DNA of 64,000 nucleotides from Chlorobaculum parvum NCIB 8327 (GTDB lineage Bacteria > Bacteroidota > Chlorobiia > Chlorobiales > Chlorobiaceae). Positions 55,614-64,000 of this stretch are shown one piece after another (the stretch's first letter is position 1; each line of letters begins with the position of its first letter). Below the pieces are notes generated by a model, which did no database searches, was not told where the DNA came from, and saw nothing but the letters and a program-made list of their open reading frames with translations. The position numbers and the translations under genes are program-made. The stretch spans positions 852,001 through 916,000 of the forward strand of contig NC_011027.1 of NCBI RefSeq assembly GCF_000020505.1. Direction: 5' to 3'.

Positions 55614-56228
55614 ATGCGTTACAGCTCAGGAGCCGTCGAGGCGCTCATCGAAGAGTTTGCCAAACTGCCCGGTATTGGCCGGAAGACCGCACAGCGCCTG
55701 ACGATGCATGTGCTGCAGGAGAGGCGCGGAGAGGTTGAAAAACTTGCGGCTGCCCTGATCGACGTCAAAGAGAAGGTGGTGCGCTGCTCGATCTGCCAGA
55801 ACATCACCGATCTCGGCACCGACCCCTGCCTGCTCTGCACCTCAACAGGTCGTGACCGCTCGGTCATCTGTGTTGTCGAATCGCCCACAGAAGTGCTCGC
55901 CTTTGAAAAAACAGGTCATTACAAAGGACTGTACCACGTGCTGCACGGGGTGATTTCGCCGCTCGACGGCGTTGGTCCCGACGACATCAAAGTGCGTGAA
56001 CTGCTGGCTCGAATCAGCCCTGATTCGGAGGGCGGGGTTCGTGAGGTGGTACTGGCGCTCAATCCCACGGTCGAGGGGGAAACGACCTCGCTCTATATCA
56101 GCAAACTGCTCAAACCACTCGGCATCAACGTCACCAGAATCGCCAGAGGAATTCCGGTGGGTGCCGAGCTTGAATTCATCGACGAAGCGACCCTTTCGCG
56201 GGCGATGGATGGGCGGTCGGCCGTCTGA
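55614..56228 (+). CDS. recR: Recombination protein RecR
   Basis: 204 residues, normal length. Loads RecA in RecFOR gap repair. Seen: helix-hairpin-helix [18 protein letters not shown] near residue 20, a zinc site [18 protein letters not shown] (four Cys) near residue 57, and a Toprim domain with [15 protein letters not shown] near residue 80 and [16 protein letters not shown] near residue 145. It is the second gene of the ybaB-recR unit; the desaturase gene begins 45 bp later. Confidence 0.98.
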   Translation: MRYSSGAVEALIEEFAKLPGIGRKTAQRLTMHVLQERRGEVEKLAAALIDVKEKVVRCSICQNITDLGTDPCLLCTSTGRDRSVICVVESPTEVLAFEKTGHYKGLYHVLHGVISPLDGVGPDDIKVRELLARISPDSEGGVREVVLALNPTVEGETTSLYISKLLKPLGINVTRIARGIPVGAELEFIDEATLSRAMDGRSAV

Positions 56229-56273
56229 GAATCTCGATGGCTACTTAAAGAAAAAGCTATTCAGTTAATTTGA

Positions 56274-57662
56274 GTGATGAACGGAAAGAATAAAAAGGTA
56301 CTGATTCTCGGCGGAGGTCTTGCCGGCCTGACCGCGGCAAAGCGACTCGTTGACCGCGGATTTGAGGTCAAGGTGCTTGAGAAGCGCTCCATTTACGGTG
56401 GCAAGGTTTCAGCCTGGAAAGATGACGAGGGTGACTGGATTGAATCCGGCACCCACTGTTTTTTCGGTGCCTACAACGTGCTCTACGATCTCATGAAAGA
56501 GATCAAAACGTACCACGCCGTCGACTGGAAGCAGCACCAGCTTACCTACACGCTTGAAGGGGGCAACAACTTCACGTTCAACACCTGGGATCTGCCCAGC
56601 CCGCTGCACCTTTTGCCGGCGATCATCAAGAATGGCTATTTCACTTTCGGCGAAATGGCTTCGTTCTCCAAATCGCTCATTCCGCTGGCGTTGCAGAAAG
56701 CCAACTATCCGCCGACGCAGGATCATGTGACCTTTGCGCAGTGGGCCGAAGAGAAGAAGTTCGGCAAGCGTCTGATGGACAAGATGTTCCGTCCGATGGC
56801 GCTCGCACTCAAGTTCATTCCGCCGGAGGAGATTTCAGCCAAGATCATTCTCGACGTTACCGAGACCTTCTACCGCATCCCGGATTCTTCCTGCATGGGC
56901 TTTCTGAAAGGCTCCCCGCAGGAGTACCTCCATGATCCGTTGGTGGCGCACTCGCGCAACAAGGGCGCGGTGTTCCAGAGCCAGTCACCGGTGGACGAAC
57001 TGCTCTTCGACGGTAAACAGATTCGCGGTGTGCAGTTGCGCAACGGCGAGATTCTCGATGCTGATTACTACCTGACTGCGTTGCCAATTCACGATCTGTG
57101 CAAGGTGTTGCCGTCGTCGCTCAAGCAGCACGACCGCTTTTTCGGTAATCTCGACAAACTCGAAGGAGTACCGGTCATTTCGGCGCAGATCTGGTACGAC
57201 CGTGAGATCTCTTCGATCGATAACGTCCTTTTCAGCCCTGATGGCATCATTCCGGTGTACGCCAACCTGGCTCGTACCACGCCCGATTACCGCACCCTGC
57301 GCGGCGAGCGCTTCGAGGGCAAGACGCGCTTCGAGTTCTGCGTTGCGCCTGCCAGGGAGCTGATGGGGCTGAACAAAGAGGAGATCATCGACAGGGTTGA
57401 CCGCAGTGTGCGCGCCAACTTCCCGAAAGAGACGCAGGGCGCCAAAATTCTGAAATCCACACTGGTCAAGATTCCGCATTCGGTTTATGCGCCGCTGCCG
57501 GGCATGGAGGTCTATCGCCCGACGCAGAAAACGCCGGTGAGCAACCTGTTCATTTCCGGCGGCTACTCGCAGCAGCTCTACTACGATTCCATGGGCGGCG
57601 CAGTCATGAGCGCTAACCTGGCCGTCGATGCGCTCATGAAGGCGGCCGGTGAAAATGGGTGA
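56274..57662 (+). CDS. crtP: Phytoene desaturase, cyanobacterial/plant (CrtP) type
   Basis: 462 residues. FAD enzyme introducing double bases of conjugation into the carotenoid backbone: phytoene to zeta-carotene if CrtP. Seen: [19 protein letters not shown] near residue 10, [19 protein letters not shown] near residue 34, [17 protein letters not shown] near residue 58, and a C-terminal FAD segment [22 protein letters not shown]. The GGKVxAWKDxxGDW form favours CrtP over the related CrtQ (zeta-carotene desaturase), which I cannot exclude. Found in chlorobia and oxygenic phototrophs, so it is a strong hint at a green sulfur bacterium. Confidence 0.9.
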   Translation: MMNGKNKKVLILGGGLAGLTAAKRLVDRGFEVKVLEKRSIYGGKVSAWKDDEGDWIESGTHCFFGAYNVLYDLMKEIKTYHAVDWKQHQLTYTLEGGNNFTFNTWDLPSPLHLLPAIIKNGYFTFGEMASFSKSLIPLALQKANYPPTQDHVTFAQWAEEKKFGKRLMDKMFRPMALALKFIPPEEISAKIILDVTETFYRIPDSSCMGFLKGSPQEYLHDPLVAHSRNKGAVFQSQSPVDELLFDGKQIRGVQLRNGEILDADYYLTALPIHDLCKVLPSSLKQHDRFFGNLDKLEGVPVISAQIWYDREISSIDNVLFSPDGIIPVYANLARTTPDYRTLRGERFEGKTRFEFCVAPARELMGLNKEEIIDRVDRSVRANFPKETQGAKILKSTLVKIPHSVYAPLPGMEVYRPTQKTPVSNLFISGGYSQQLYYDSMGGAVMSANLAVDALMKAAGENG

Positions 57663-57680
57663 CAGGTGACGAGCTGGAAA

Positions 57681-57717
57681 ACTTTTCGACGGAATGGAAA
57701 AGTTGTTCTTTTTCTCA
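57681..57717 (+). terminator. Intrinsic terminator after crtP
   Basis: 8-bp stem AACTTTTC/GAAAAGTT with a 9-nt loop and GTTCTTTTTCTC downstream. The stem is AT-rich, so strength is moderate. Confidence 0.65.
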
Positions 57718-57768
57718 TCTAAATTATTATCTTTGCTGACCTGATTGAATGACCCAAAAGGTCGGCAG

Positions 57769-57841
57769 GCCCTTGTAGCTCAGTGGATAGAGCAGCAGTT
57801 TCCGGAACTGAAGGTCGGCAGTTCGAATCTGTCCAAGGGCG
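57769..57841 (+). tRNA. tRNA-Arg (anticodon CCG)
   Basis: Complete cloverleaf: acceptor GCCCTTG/CAAGGGC, D arm GCTCAGTGGATAGAGC, anticodon loop TTCCGGA and T loop GTTCGAATC. No CCA is encoded. It reads CGG codons. The first anticodon-stem pair (G-A) is a mismatch. Confidence 0.96.
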
Positions 57842-57862
57842 CAAGGTTCATCAGGACACCAT

Positions 57863-57935
57863 CGGGGTGTGGCTCAGCTGGTAGAGTGCTGCGTTCGGGA
57901 CGCAGAGGTCGTGGGTTCGAGTCCCGCCACCCCGA
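57863..57935 (+). tRNA. tRNA-Pro (anticodon CGG)
   Basis: Complete cloverleaf: acceptor CGGGGTG/CACCCCG, anticodon stem CTGCG/CGCAG around TTCGGGA, T loop GTTCGAGTC. No encoded CCA. It reads CCG codons. It lies 21 bp after tRNA-Arg and is probably processed from the same transcript. Confidence 0.97.
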
Positions 57936-57938
57936 CAC

Positions 57939-57980
57939 AAAGGCGGTTACAGCAGGTACTGTAGCCGCCTTTTTCTTTTT
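57939..57980 (+). terminator. Intrinsic terminator of the tRNA pair
   Basis: 14-bp stem with one G-T pair (AAAGGCGGTTACAG with CTGTAGCCGCCTTT), 6-nt loop, then TTCTTTTTC. Confidence 0.95.
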
Positions 57981-58208
57981 CTCCTATCCTTCAGGATTCC
58001 TTTTTTTCTCGCCTTCCAGCGCATGCGCCAGCTTGCATCACGACTGCACCTTTTCTACGGGAAGTGGCGATTGTTATTGGTTTTGTAACAATAACCCGCT
58101 GTATATTCCGACCAGCCAGACTCCAGGTATTTTTGCGAATAATTGCCCGCCAAATGAATGTGCGTCTTCCATTCCTGTCGTCCCGGTTTTTCAAGCGATG
58201 TTCCCCAC

Positions 58209-59978
58209 ATGATTCAGCCCGAAAAGAAATCTGAAGTTCGAGAAGCGCTCTTTTCACTCAGTCCGTGGGTGCTTCGCGTGCTGCTTTTCAGTATCGTTAC
58301 CAATATCCTCGTTCTTACGCCAAGCGGTTATATGCTTGAGGTCTATGACAGGGTGGTCAACAGCCGGAACCACCAGACCTTGCTGATGCTGACCATTCTT
58401 GTCGTTGGTCTCTACCTCATGCTCGAAGCCTTGGAATGGGTGCGTTCCGGCATTATGCAGGAGGCCGCGTTCTCGTTTGACCGCCGAATGCGTCGCCGTG
58501 CGTTCGACACCGCGTTCGCCGCGCGCCTGAAGAATCTTCCCCTCGGTGCTGCATCCCAGGTGACAGCCGATCTCAAAACGGTCAGGGATGCGATCTCTTC
58601 GCACGTTATCCTCTCCTTTATCGATGCGCCGCTTGCCTTGCTGGTGCTGATTATCCTTTTCCTGATGCATCCGCTGCTTGGGTGGTTTTCGGTGATTGGT
58701 GCGGTTGTTCAGGTGATGATCGGTTTTTTCAACGAACGGCGTATTCGCGAACCGCTTTCGAAGGCAACGCGAGGTTCGAATGCTTCACAGATTTATGCCG
58801 GAAGCATTCTGCGCAACGCCCAGGTGATCCGTTCGATGGGGATGCTTGGCCATCTGCGTGAGCGTTGGCTGGCAAAGCAGCGGGAGTTCATCGCCAATCA
58901 GGCGGACGCTTCTGATACGGCGGGTACCAATGCGGCTTTATCGAAGCTGCTGCAATCGCTGCTAAGTTCCTCGTTGCTCGGTATCGGCTGCTGGCTGACG
59001 CTGGAGGGGAATCTGGGGGGATCGGGGATGATCGTCGGTTCCATTCTCGGTGGCAAGGTGCTCAGCCCGCTGGTGCAGATCATTGCCAACTGGCGGCAGG
59101 TTGAAAACGCCCGCGAGGCGGTTGTGCGTCTCGATGGCATGTTGCGCTCCTTTCCGGCTCCCGAGAGCGCAATGGCGCTTCCCGCCCCAAAAGGAGCGCT
59201 TTCGGTCGAAGGCGTGATTGCCGGGGCGCCTGGTAGCCCGGCGCAAATTCTCAAAGGCGTAGGTTTTCGCGTTGCGCCTGGTGATTCGCTGGCTGTGGTC
59301 GGACCGTCAGCATCAGGCAAAACCACGCTGGCCCGCCTGCTCACCGGCATCTGGCCTCCGATGACCGGTAAGGTGCGGCTCGACGGCAGCGACATCTACG
59401 CATGGAACAAGGAGGAGCTGGGGCCGCACGTCGGCTATATGCCGCAAACCGTTGAGCTGTTCGACGGCACCATCGCAGAAAATATTGCTCGGTTCGGTAA
59501 GCCGGACGTTGACAAGGTGCAGGCAGCCTGCCAGATGGTAGGGCTTGATGAGTTCATCGCGAGTCTGCCGGACGGATTCGATACGCGAATCGGTGAAGAT
59601 GGGGCGTTTCTCTCCGGTGGTCAGCGCCAGCGCGTGGCGCTTGCCCGCGCGGTCTATGGCATGCCCAGCTTCGTGGTGCTTGACGAGCCCAACTCAAACC
59701 TCGATACCGACGGCGACGCGGCGCTCATCCACACACTTCAGCAGCTCAAGAAGGCTGGAAGCACAGTGATTATCATGACGCATCGCATGAACATTCTTCA
59801 GGTTGTAGGCTTCATGCTGGTGCTGGTCGACGGCCAGATCAAGCACTTTGGTCCGAAAGAGCAGGTGCTCGCCGCGCTCAAGGGTCAGCAACCGTCAGCG
59901 TCTCAAGCCGCGCCAAAACCTCAGCCGCAGCAACCCCAAGGTATATCACTGATTCCAGCTCCTGGAGGACAGGCATGA
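58209..59978 (+). CDS. Type I secretion ABC exporter (PrtD-like), first of pair
   Basis: 589 residues from the ATG at 58209 (MIQPEKKSEVREALFSL); the frame is open 17 codons upstream but lacks coding character. Seen: a six-helix exporter domain (about residues 20-300; TNILVLTPSGYMLEVYDRVV), then an ATPase with Walker A GPSASGKTT near residue 365, Q loop YMPQTVELFDGTIAENI, signature LSGGQRQRVALARAV, Walker B VVLDEPNSNLD and His in MTHRM. No peptidase domain is present, as in PrtD/AprD exporters of proteases and lipases. It overlaps the second ABC gene (ATGA). The Ala/Pro/Gln tail may be flexible. Confidence 0.94.
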   Translation: MIQPEKKSEVREALFSLSPWVLRVLLFSIVTNILVLTPSGYMLEVYDRVVNSRNHQTLLMLTILVVGLYLMLEALEWVRSGIMQEAAFSFDRRMRRRAFDTAFAARLKNLPLGAASQVTADLKTVRDAISSHVILSFIDAPLALLVLIILFLMHPLLGWFSVIGAVVQVMIGFFNERRIREPLSKATRGSNASQIYAGSILRNAQVIRSMGMLGHLRERWLAKQREFIANQADASDTAGTNAALSKLLQSLLSSSLLGIGCWLTLEGNLGGSGMIVGSILGGKVLSPLVQIIANWRQVENAREAVVRLDGMLRSFPAPESAMALPAPKGALSVEGVIAGAPGSPAQILKGVGFRVAPGDSLAVVGPSASGKTTLARLLTGIWPPMTGKVRLDGSDIYAWNKEELGPHVGYMPQTVELFDGTIAENIARFGKPDVDKVQAACQMVGLDEFIASLPDGFDTRIGEDGAFLSGGQRQRVALARAVYGMPSFVVLDEPNSNLDTDGDAALIHTLQQLKKAGSTVIIMTHRMNILQVVGFMLVLVDGQIKHFGPKEQVLAALKGQQPSASQAAPKPQPQQPQGISLIPAPGGQA

Positions 59979-61729
59979 AGCCGGGGTCGTGGTTCGATAA
60001 AAGCGAGCTGACGCGTCGCCTATGGTCGTTCCGCAGGGAGTTTCTCTGGGTCGGCCTGTTCAGCATGATCGCCAATCTGCTGATGTTGACCCCGACGCTC
60101 TACATGCTGCAACTCTACGACCGCGTCCTTAAGGGCCGGAGTGAGCTGACCCTCATCGTCGTCACGCTGCTCATGGTGTTTTTTTACGGGATCATGGTAG
60201 TGGCCGAGTGGCTGCGTTCGAGGCTGCTGGTGCGCGGCGGTGTGCGGATGGACGAAGCGATGAACGCTATCGTTTTCAATGCCAGCTTCGAGAAAAATCT
60301 CAAGCAGGCGGGTTCAAATCCATCCGAAGCGATGGGCGATCTTTCGGCGATCCGCCAGTTCCTGACTGGCAACGGCATTTTCGCCTTTTTCGATATCCCC
60401 TGGACGCCCATCTACATTGCGGTTATCTTTCTGCTCCATCCCGTGCTCGGCTGGATTTCGATCCTGTTCAGCATCATCCAGCTCGTGGTGGCCTGGGGGA
60501 ACCACAAGGCGACCATCAACGATATCGAGCGGTCGAGCAAGGCGGGTAGTGAGAGTAACGCCTACTTCTTCAGCAAGCTGCGCAACATCGAGCCGATCCA
60601 CGCGATGGGCATGACCGGCAGCCTCCGCGAGCAGTGGATTGCCAGGCATGAGCAGGCGCTGGCTTACAACGGCGAAACCTTGCACAAGCAGCACCGGCAG
60701 CAGGCCTTTTCAAAGTTCGTACGCTACGTCATGCAGTCGCTGACGCTTGGCGCGGGTGCCCTGATGGTCATCAACGGTGAGATGAGCGCCGGCGGGATGA
60801 TTGCCGGCAACGTGCTCATGTCGCGTGCGCTGCAACCGCTCGACTTGTTGATCGTTGTCTGGAAGCCCTTTATTCAGGCTCGTGACGCTTTTTCCCGTCT
60901 CGAAAAGCTGTTTGGCGATTTTCCGGAAGCCGCGCCAAAACCGGAGCGCCCGGCCCCGCAGGGAGATGTGCGGATTGACGGCCTTGTCGCCACCGCGCCT
61001 GGACGGACGGAGCCGATCCTGCACGGTCTCGATGCTACCTTTGCCCCCGGGACGGTTACGGCGATCATCGGTCCCTCTGGCTCGGGCAAGTCAACGCTGG
61101 CCCGCTGCCTGGTCGGCGCGTGGCCGGAGACGCAGGGGCGTGTGCTGTACGACGAGCAGCCGATCGAGAGCTGGAACCGCGAAGAGCTTGGCCCTTCGAT
61201 CGGATACCTGCCGCAGGATATCGAACTGTTCGAGGGCACGATTGCCGAAAACATTTCCCGCTTCGCAGAGACCGATTCGTCGAAAGTGATTGAAGCCACG
61301 CAGCGTACCGGTATTCACGAGGCGATTCTGCGCTTTCCGAACGGCTACAATTCGCAGATCGGCGAGGCGGGCGGAATGCTTTCGGGCGGTCAACGCCAGC
61401 GTATCGGCCTCGCACGTGCTCTGTATGGCAATCCCTCGGTAGTTGTGCTTGACGAACCGAACTCAAATCTTGACGATGCGGGTGAAAAAGCGCTCGTAAA
61501 GGTGCTGAACGACTTGAAAGCTTCCGGCAAAACGGTCGTGCTGATTACCCACCGCATGAACATTCTCGGGGCCGCCGACCGGCTCATGGTGATGAAAGAG
61601 GGGCGGATCGAGCATTTCGGCCCGCGTGACGGCGTGCTCGAAGTGTTGAGCGCGCAAAAAGCGGCAGCTAAACCAGCGTCAAGACCAGCCCCGAAACCTG
61701 CACCAGCCGAACAAAACGTAGAAGGATAA
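59975..61729 (+). CDS. Type I secretion ABC exporter (PrtD-like), second of pair
   Basis: 584 residues with the same architecture as its neighbour and clearly homologous to it: membrane domain with TPTLYMLQLYDRVLKG, then ATPase with [59 protein letters not shown] and ITHRM. Both have intact active sites, so they could form a heterodimer or two homodimers with different cargo. Gene duplication is likely. It overlaps the first exporter by 4 bp; the adaptor follows after 12 bp. Confidence 0.94.
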   Translation: MKPGSWFDKSELTRRLWSFRREFLWVGLFSMIANLLMLTPTLYMLQLYDRVLKGRSELTLIVVTLLMVFFYGIMVVAEWLRSRLLVRGGVRMDEAMNAIVFNASFEKNLKQAGSNPSEAMGDLSAIRQFLTGNGIFAFFDIPWTPIYIAVIFLLHPVLGWISILFSIIQLVVAWGNHKATINDIERSSKAGSESNAYFFSKLRNIEPIHAMGMTGSLREQWIARHEQALAYNGETLHKQHRQQAFSKFVRYVMQSLTLGAGALMVINGEMSAGGMIAGNVLMSRALQPLDLLIVVWKPFIQARDAFSRLEKLFGDFPEAAPKPERPAPQGDVRIDGLVATAPGRTEPILHGLDATFAPGTVTAIIGPSGSGKSTLARCLVGAWPETQGRVLYDEQPIESWNREELGPSIGYLPQDIELFEGTIAENISRFAETDSSKVIEATQRTGIHEAILRFPNGYNSQIGEAGGMLSGGQRQRIGLARALYGNPSVVVLDEPNSNLDDAGEKALVKVLNDLKASGKTVVLITHRMNILGAADRLMVMKEGRIEHFGPRDGVLEVLSAQKAAAKPASRPAPKPAPAEQNVEG

Positions 61730-61741
61730 ACGAAGCTGAAC

Positions 61742-62920
61742 ATGAAGACAGGCGACTTTTTCAAAGGCAAGCAAGACGCGAAATCCGGCGACGAGAACGG
61801 CGCGCTGGAGCCCCGGCACACCGACACCCGCAGTCCGGTGCGCATCGGCATCATCGTGCTCATCATCGGCTTCGGCGGCTTTCTGCTCTGGGCTGCGTTC
61901 GCCCCGCTGGACGAGGGGGTGCCTTGCCAGGGGCTGGTGAGCATCGCTACCAAGCGCAAGGTGGTGCAGCATCGCTATGGCGGCACGGTGACCGCAGTGC
62001 ACGTGCAGGAGGGGCAGCATGTGAAAAAGGGCGATCTCTTGATTCTGCTCGACGACCAGACGGCCAAAGCCCGATATGTCGAAATCCATCAGCACTATCT
62101 CGGCCTTCGCGCAGCCGAGGCGCGTCTGCTTGCCGAAGAGCGTGGTGCTTCGAAGATGACACTGCATCCTGACTTGTTGTCCGATCCCGACCAGGAATTG
62201 GTCAAGCGTCTGGTCAGGACGCAAAAGGAGCTGCTGCAATCGCGCATGGAGATCATGAGGCTGATGCAGGCGCAGCTTGCAGGTATGAAGAGCCTTGCTG
62301 CAGAGGGGTTTGCGCCGTTGAGCCAGCAACGCGACCTTGAAATCAGGATTGCGCAGTTGCGTGCCGACAGTCAGTCGGAACTGGCCCGAGTGCAGAACGA
62401 AGTCAAAGCCGATGCGGAGAAATCGAAGGCGTTGGCCCAGGAGCTTGCCGATACCCGGATCACCTCTCCGGCAGACGGTCAGGTTGTCGGACTTCAGGTG
62501 CAGACTGTAGGCGCGGTGATCCAACCCGGGCAGAAGGTGATGGATGTCGTGCCGCTCGACGAGCCCCTGCTTATCGAGGCAAAAATCGCGCCGCATCTTA
62601 TCGATAAGGTACGTACCGGTCTGACAGTTGATCTCCACTTCACAGCGTTTTCCCACACGCCGCAAATGGTTGTTCCCGGCAAGGTCGAGTCGGTGTCAAG
62701 CGATTTGCTGACTGAATCTCCATCCGGCGCGCAGCCGGCCGTCTCCTACTATCTGGCCCGTATCGCGGTGACGCCCGAGGGGATGCAGGAGCTTGGTGAT
62801 CACAAGATCCAGGCGGGCATGCCGGTGCTTGCGGTTATCAAAACCGGCGAGCGTTCCATGCTCACCTATATCCTTCACCCGCTGATGCAGCGCATGGCGG
62901 CATCCCTGAAGGAGGAGTAA
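61742..62920 (+). CDS. HlyD-family adaptor of the type I secretion system
   Basis: 392 residues. Seen: an N-terminal cytoplasmic stretch and one membrane helix (IGIIVLIIGFGGFLLWAAF, residues 35-55), a lipoyl half GTVTAVHVQEGQHVKKGDLL, a long coiled-coil hairpin (residues 110-235, RLMQAQLAGMKSLAAEGF), the second lipoyl half ITSPADGQVVGLQVQTVGAV, and a C-terminal beta domain ending GERSMLTYILHPL. It would join the ABC exporters to the TolC channel downstream, which starts 6 bp later. Confidence 0.95.
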   Translation: MKTGDFFKGKQDAKSGDENGALEPRHTDTRSPVRIGIIVLIIGFGGFLLWAAFAPLDEGVPCQGLVSIATKRKVVQHRYGGTVTAVHVQEGQHVKKGDLLILLDDQTAKARYVEIHQHYLGLRAAEARLLAEERGASKMTLHPDLLSDPDQELVKRLVRTQKELLQSRMEIMRLMQAQLAGMKSLAAEGFAPLSQQRDLEIRIAQLRADSQSELARVQNEVKADAEKSKALAQELADTRITSPADGQVVGLQVQTVGAVIQPGQKVMDVVPLDEPLLIEAKIAPHLIDKVRTGLTVDLHFTAFSHTPQMVVPGKVESVSSDLLTESPSGAQPAVSYYLARIAVTPEGMQELGDHKIQAGMPVLAVIKTGERSMLTYILHPLMQRMAASLKEE

Positions 62921-62926
62921 GAAATC

Positions 62927-64000
62927 ATGGCGCTAACGATTCGACATTTTCTTATGCGCAGTTCGGGCAGAAAGAGCAGGAAGATGGCGTTTTTGCTTGT
63001 TCTCGTTCAGTTCTTTTTGCCAATGGCAGCACAGGCCAAGTCCCTCTCGTTGAAAGAGGCCTACGAACATGCGTTGCAGTATGACGCGCAGTACCGTTCC
63101 GCCGAGGCCGACACCCGGATCGCCAAAGAGGAGGTTTCGAAAGCGGCGGCAGCCTTCATGCCCAACATCAAGGCAGCTACTTCGAAAGGACGCAGCCGTA
63201 CCGACAGCGAGACTCCCTACAGCTCCAGGGAGGGTGTCTATTACAGCACTCAAAGTCACAGCGTTTCACTCCGCCAGCCGCTTTTCAATCTTGGCAGCAT
63301 TGCATCCTGGAAACAGGCCCACGCCGTGAAAGCCAAGAGCGAAGAGCTGTTCCGCAGCGAGCACGCTTCGTTGATTGTCCGGACGGCCGAACAGTTTTGC
63401 AATGTGCTCTTTTCGCAGGACAACATTACCTTCGCCAGCGCCCAGGTCGAAGCCACAAAAGAGCAGCTCGAACAGTCGAAGAAACGGTTTGAAAAAGGGT
63501 TCGGCACCATCACCGAAATCAACGAGGCGCAGGCAAGCTTCGATTTGGCGGTTGCCGATCACGCCGATGCCATTGCCGGTCTGGAAAACAGTTCCCGCGA
63601 ACTTGAACGCATCACCGGAATTTATACCGACGAGCTTTGCCGGCTCGATCCGGAGCGCCTTGTCCTTGCCCGCCCGGAACCGCAGAATGTCGAAGCCTGG
63701 GTGGCGCTTGCAGAGGAGCATAACGGCAGGATCGGTGCGGCGCGTCAGGAGGTTGAAATCACTCGCAAGGAGATCGACAAGACCAAAGCTTCACGGTATC
63801 CCCAACTCGATCTCTGGGCCGGACGAAGCTATTCGGTCAGCGAGAACAACTATACCATTGGCTCGACGTATGATACCTGGTCGGTCAACGTGCAATTGAG
63901 CATGCCGATCTATACCGGTGGGTACACCAGCGCCGCTGTTCGCCAGGCTTGGGCTCGCCGTCTCAAGGCGCAGGAAGGGCTTCATTTTCAGGAACGGGAG
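62927..64000 (+). CDS. TolC-family outer-membrane channel of the type I secretion system (3' end outside window)
   Basis: 358 codons seen, open at the window edge. The ATG at 62927 follows AAGGAGGAGTAAGAAATC, a strong ribosome site overlapping the adaptor's stop. Seen: a signal peptide after a basic stretch (MAFLLVLVQFFLPMAAQA, residues 20-37), the TolC start KSLSLKEAYEHALQYDAQYR, the helical repeats (KEQLEQSKKRFEKGFGTITE), then NEAQASFDLAVADHADAI and the second repeat from about residue 270. The mature length of the family is about 430-450 residues, so some 80-100 residues lie beyond 64000. Confidence 0.94.
   Translation, partial: MALTIRHFLMRSSGRKSRKMAFLLVLVQFFLPMAAQAKSLSLKEAYEHALQYDAQYRSAEADTRIAKEEVSKAAAAFMPNIKAATSKGRSRTDSETPYSSREGVYYSTQSHSVSLRQPLFNLGSIASWKQAHAVKAKSEELFRSEHASLIVRTAEQFCNVLFSQDNITFASAQVEATKEQLEQSKKRFEKGFGTITEINEAQASFDLAVADHADAIAGLENSSRELERITGIYTDELCRLDPERLVLARPEPQNVEAWVALAEEHNGRIGAARQEVEITRKEIDKTKASRYPQLDLWAGRSYSVSENNYTIGSTYDTWSVNVQLSMPIYTGGYTSAAVRQAWARRLKAQEGLHFQERE

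Noticed and set aside
57745-58212. An open frame across the two tRNA genes
   Set aside because: It is translated tRNA sequence (the VAQWIEQQFPELKVGSSNL type of false protein).

Overview
The window looks like chromosome of a green sulfur bacterium, most likely Chlorobaculum or a close relative. This is inferred from gene content and a fairly high G+C: a cyanobacterial/plant-type carotene desaturase (CrtP class), a split transketolase, a B12-dependent propionyl-CoA/methylmalonyl-CoA route that would feed the reductive TCA cycle, few strong Shine-Dalgarno sites, and many ATGA-type overlaps. I could not run a database search, so species and orthologue assignments rest on recalled family motifs.

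Layout. 0.1-2.4 kb: an exported Memo-like protein and an AT-rich orphan gene that may be a nuclease. 2.4-11 kb: housekeeping genes (metF, comEC, Nudix hydrolase, an OppC-type permease, rplY, prs, lpxD). 11-13.7 kb: a GH15 glucoamylase-like enzyme fused to a DUF547 domain. 13.9-18.2 kb: a compact leftward three-gene operon of an AfsA-like hotdog protein, an FAD oxidoreductase and a hybrid histidine kinase whose membrane half resembles the CAI-1 receptor CqsS. 18.7-21 kb: SnoaL-like protein, OmpA lipoprotein, an unknown. 21-27 kb: a MacAB/TolC-type efflux operon with an apparent frameshift in tolC. 27-29.4 kb: TPR protein, Ddl, CoA-binding protein. 29.5-29.8 kb: a tiny hydrophobic ORF between two outward-facing terminators. 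30.3-33.9 kb: a 1199-residue surface or secreted protein containing a circularly permuted alkaline phosphatase. 34-44 kb: lipoate ligase, panB, pssA, purS, purQ, MFS carrier, DUF1847, GNAT, methyltransferase, nfeD-slipin, UspA. 44-53 kb: the complete propionate-to-succinyl-CoA operon (prpE, mce, fused accA-accD, mutA, mutB, meaB). 53-58 kb: ksgA, transketolase C-half, ybaB, recR, crtP and two tRNAs. 58.2 kb to the end: a type I secretion operon (two ABC exporters, HlyD adaptor, TolC cut by the window edge).

Best candidate for an undescribed system: the AfsA-like / FAD oxidoreductase / CqsS-like operon. It pairs a butyrolactone-synthase-type hotdog protein with a CqsS-type receptor kinase, suggesting a self-contained cell-cell signalling module. 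The synthase gene begins with a run of eight C residues that puts both upstream ATG codons out of frame, so it may be switched by slippage. Second is the phosphatase, whose catalytic Asp motif lies after all the other active-site motifs and whose domain sits inside a split cadherin-like domain.

Caution: three reading-frame anomalies (C8 at 18135-18142, A6 at 26778-26783, A5 at 37705-37709) all fall at homopolymers. Sequencing indels are a serious alternative to biology for each.
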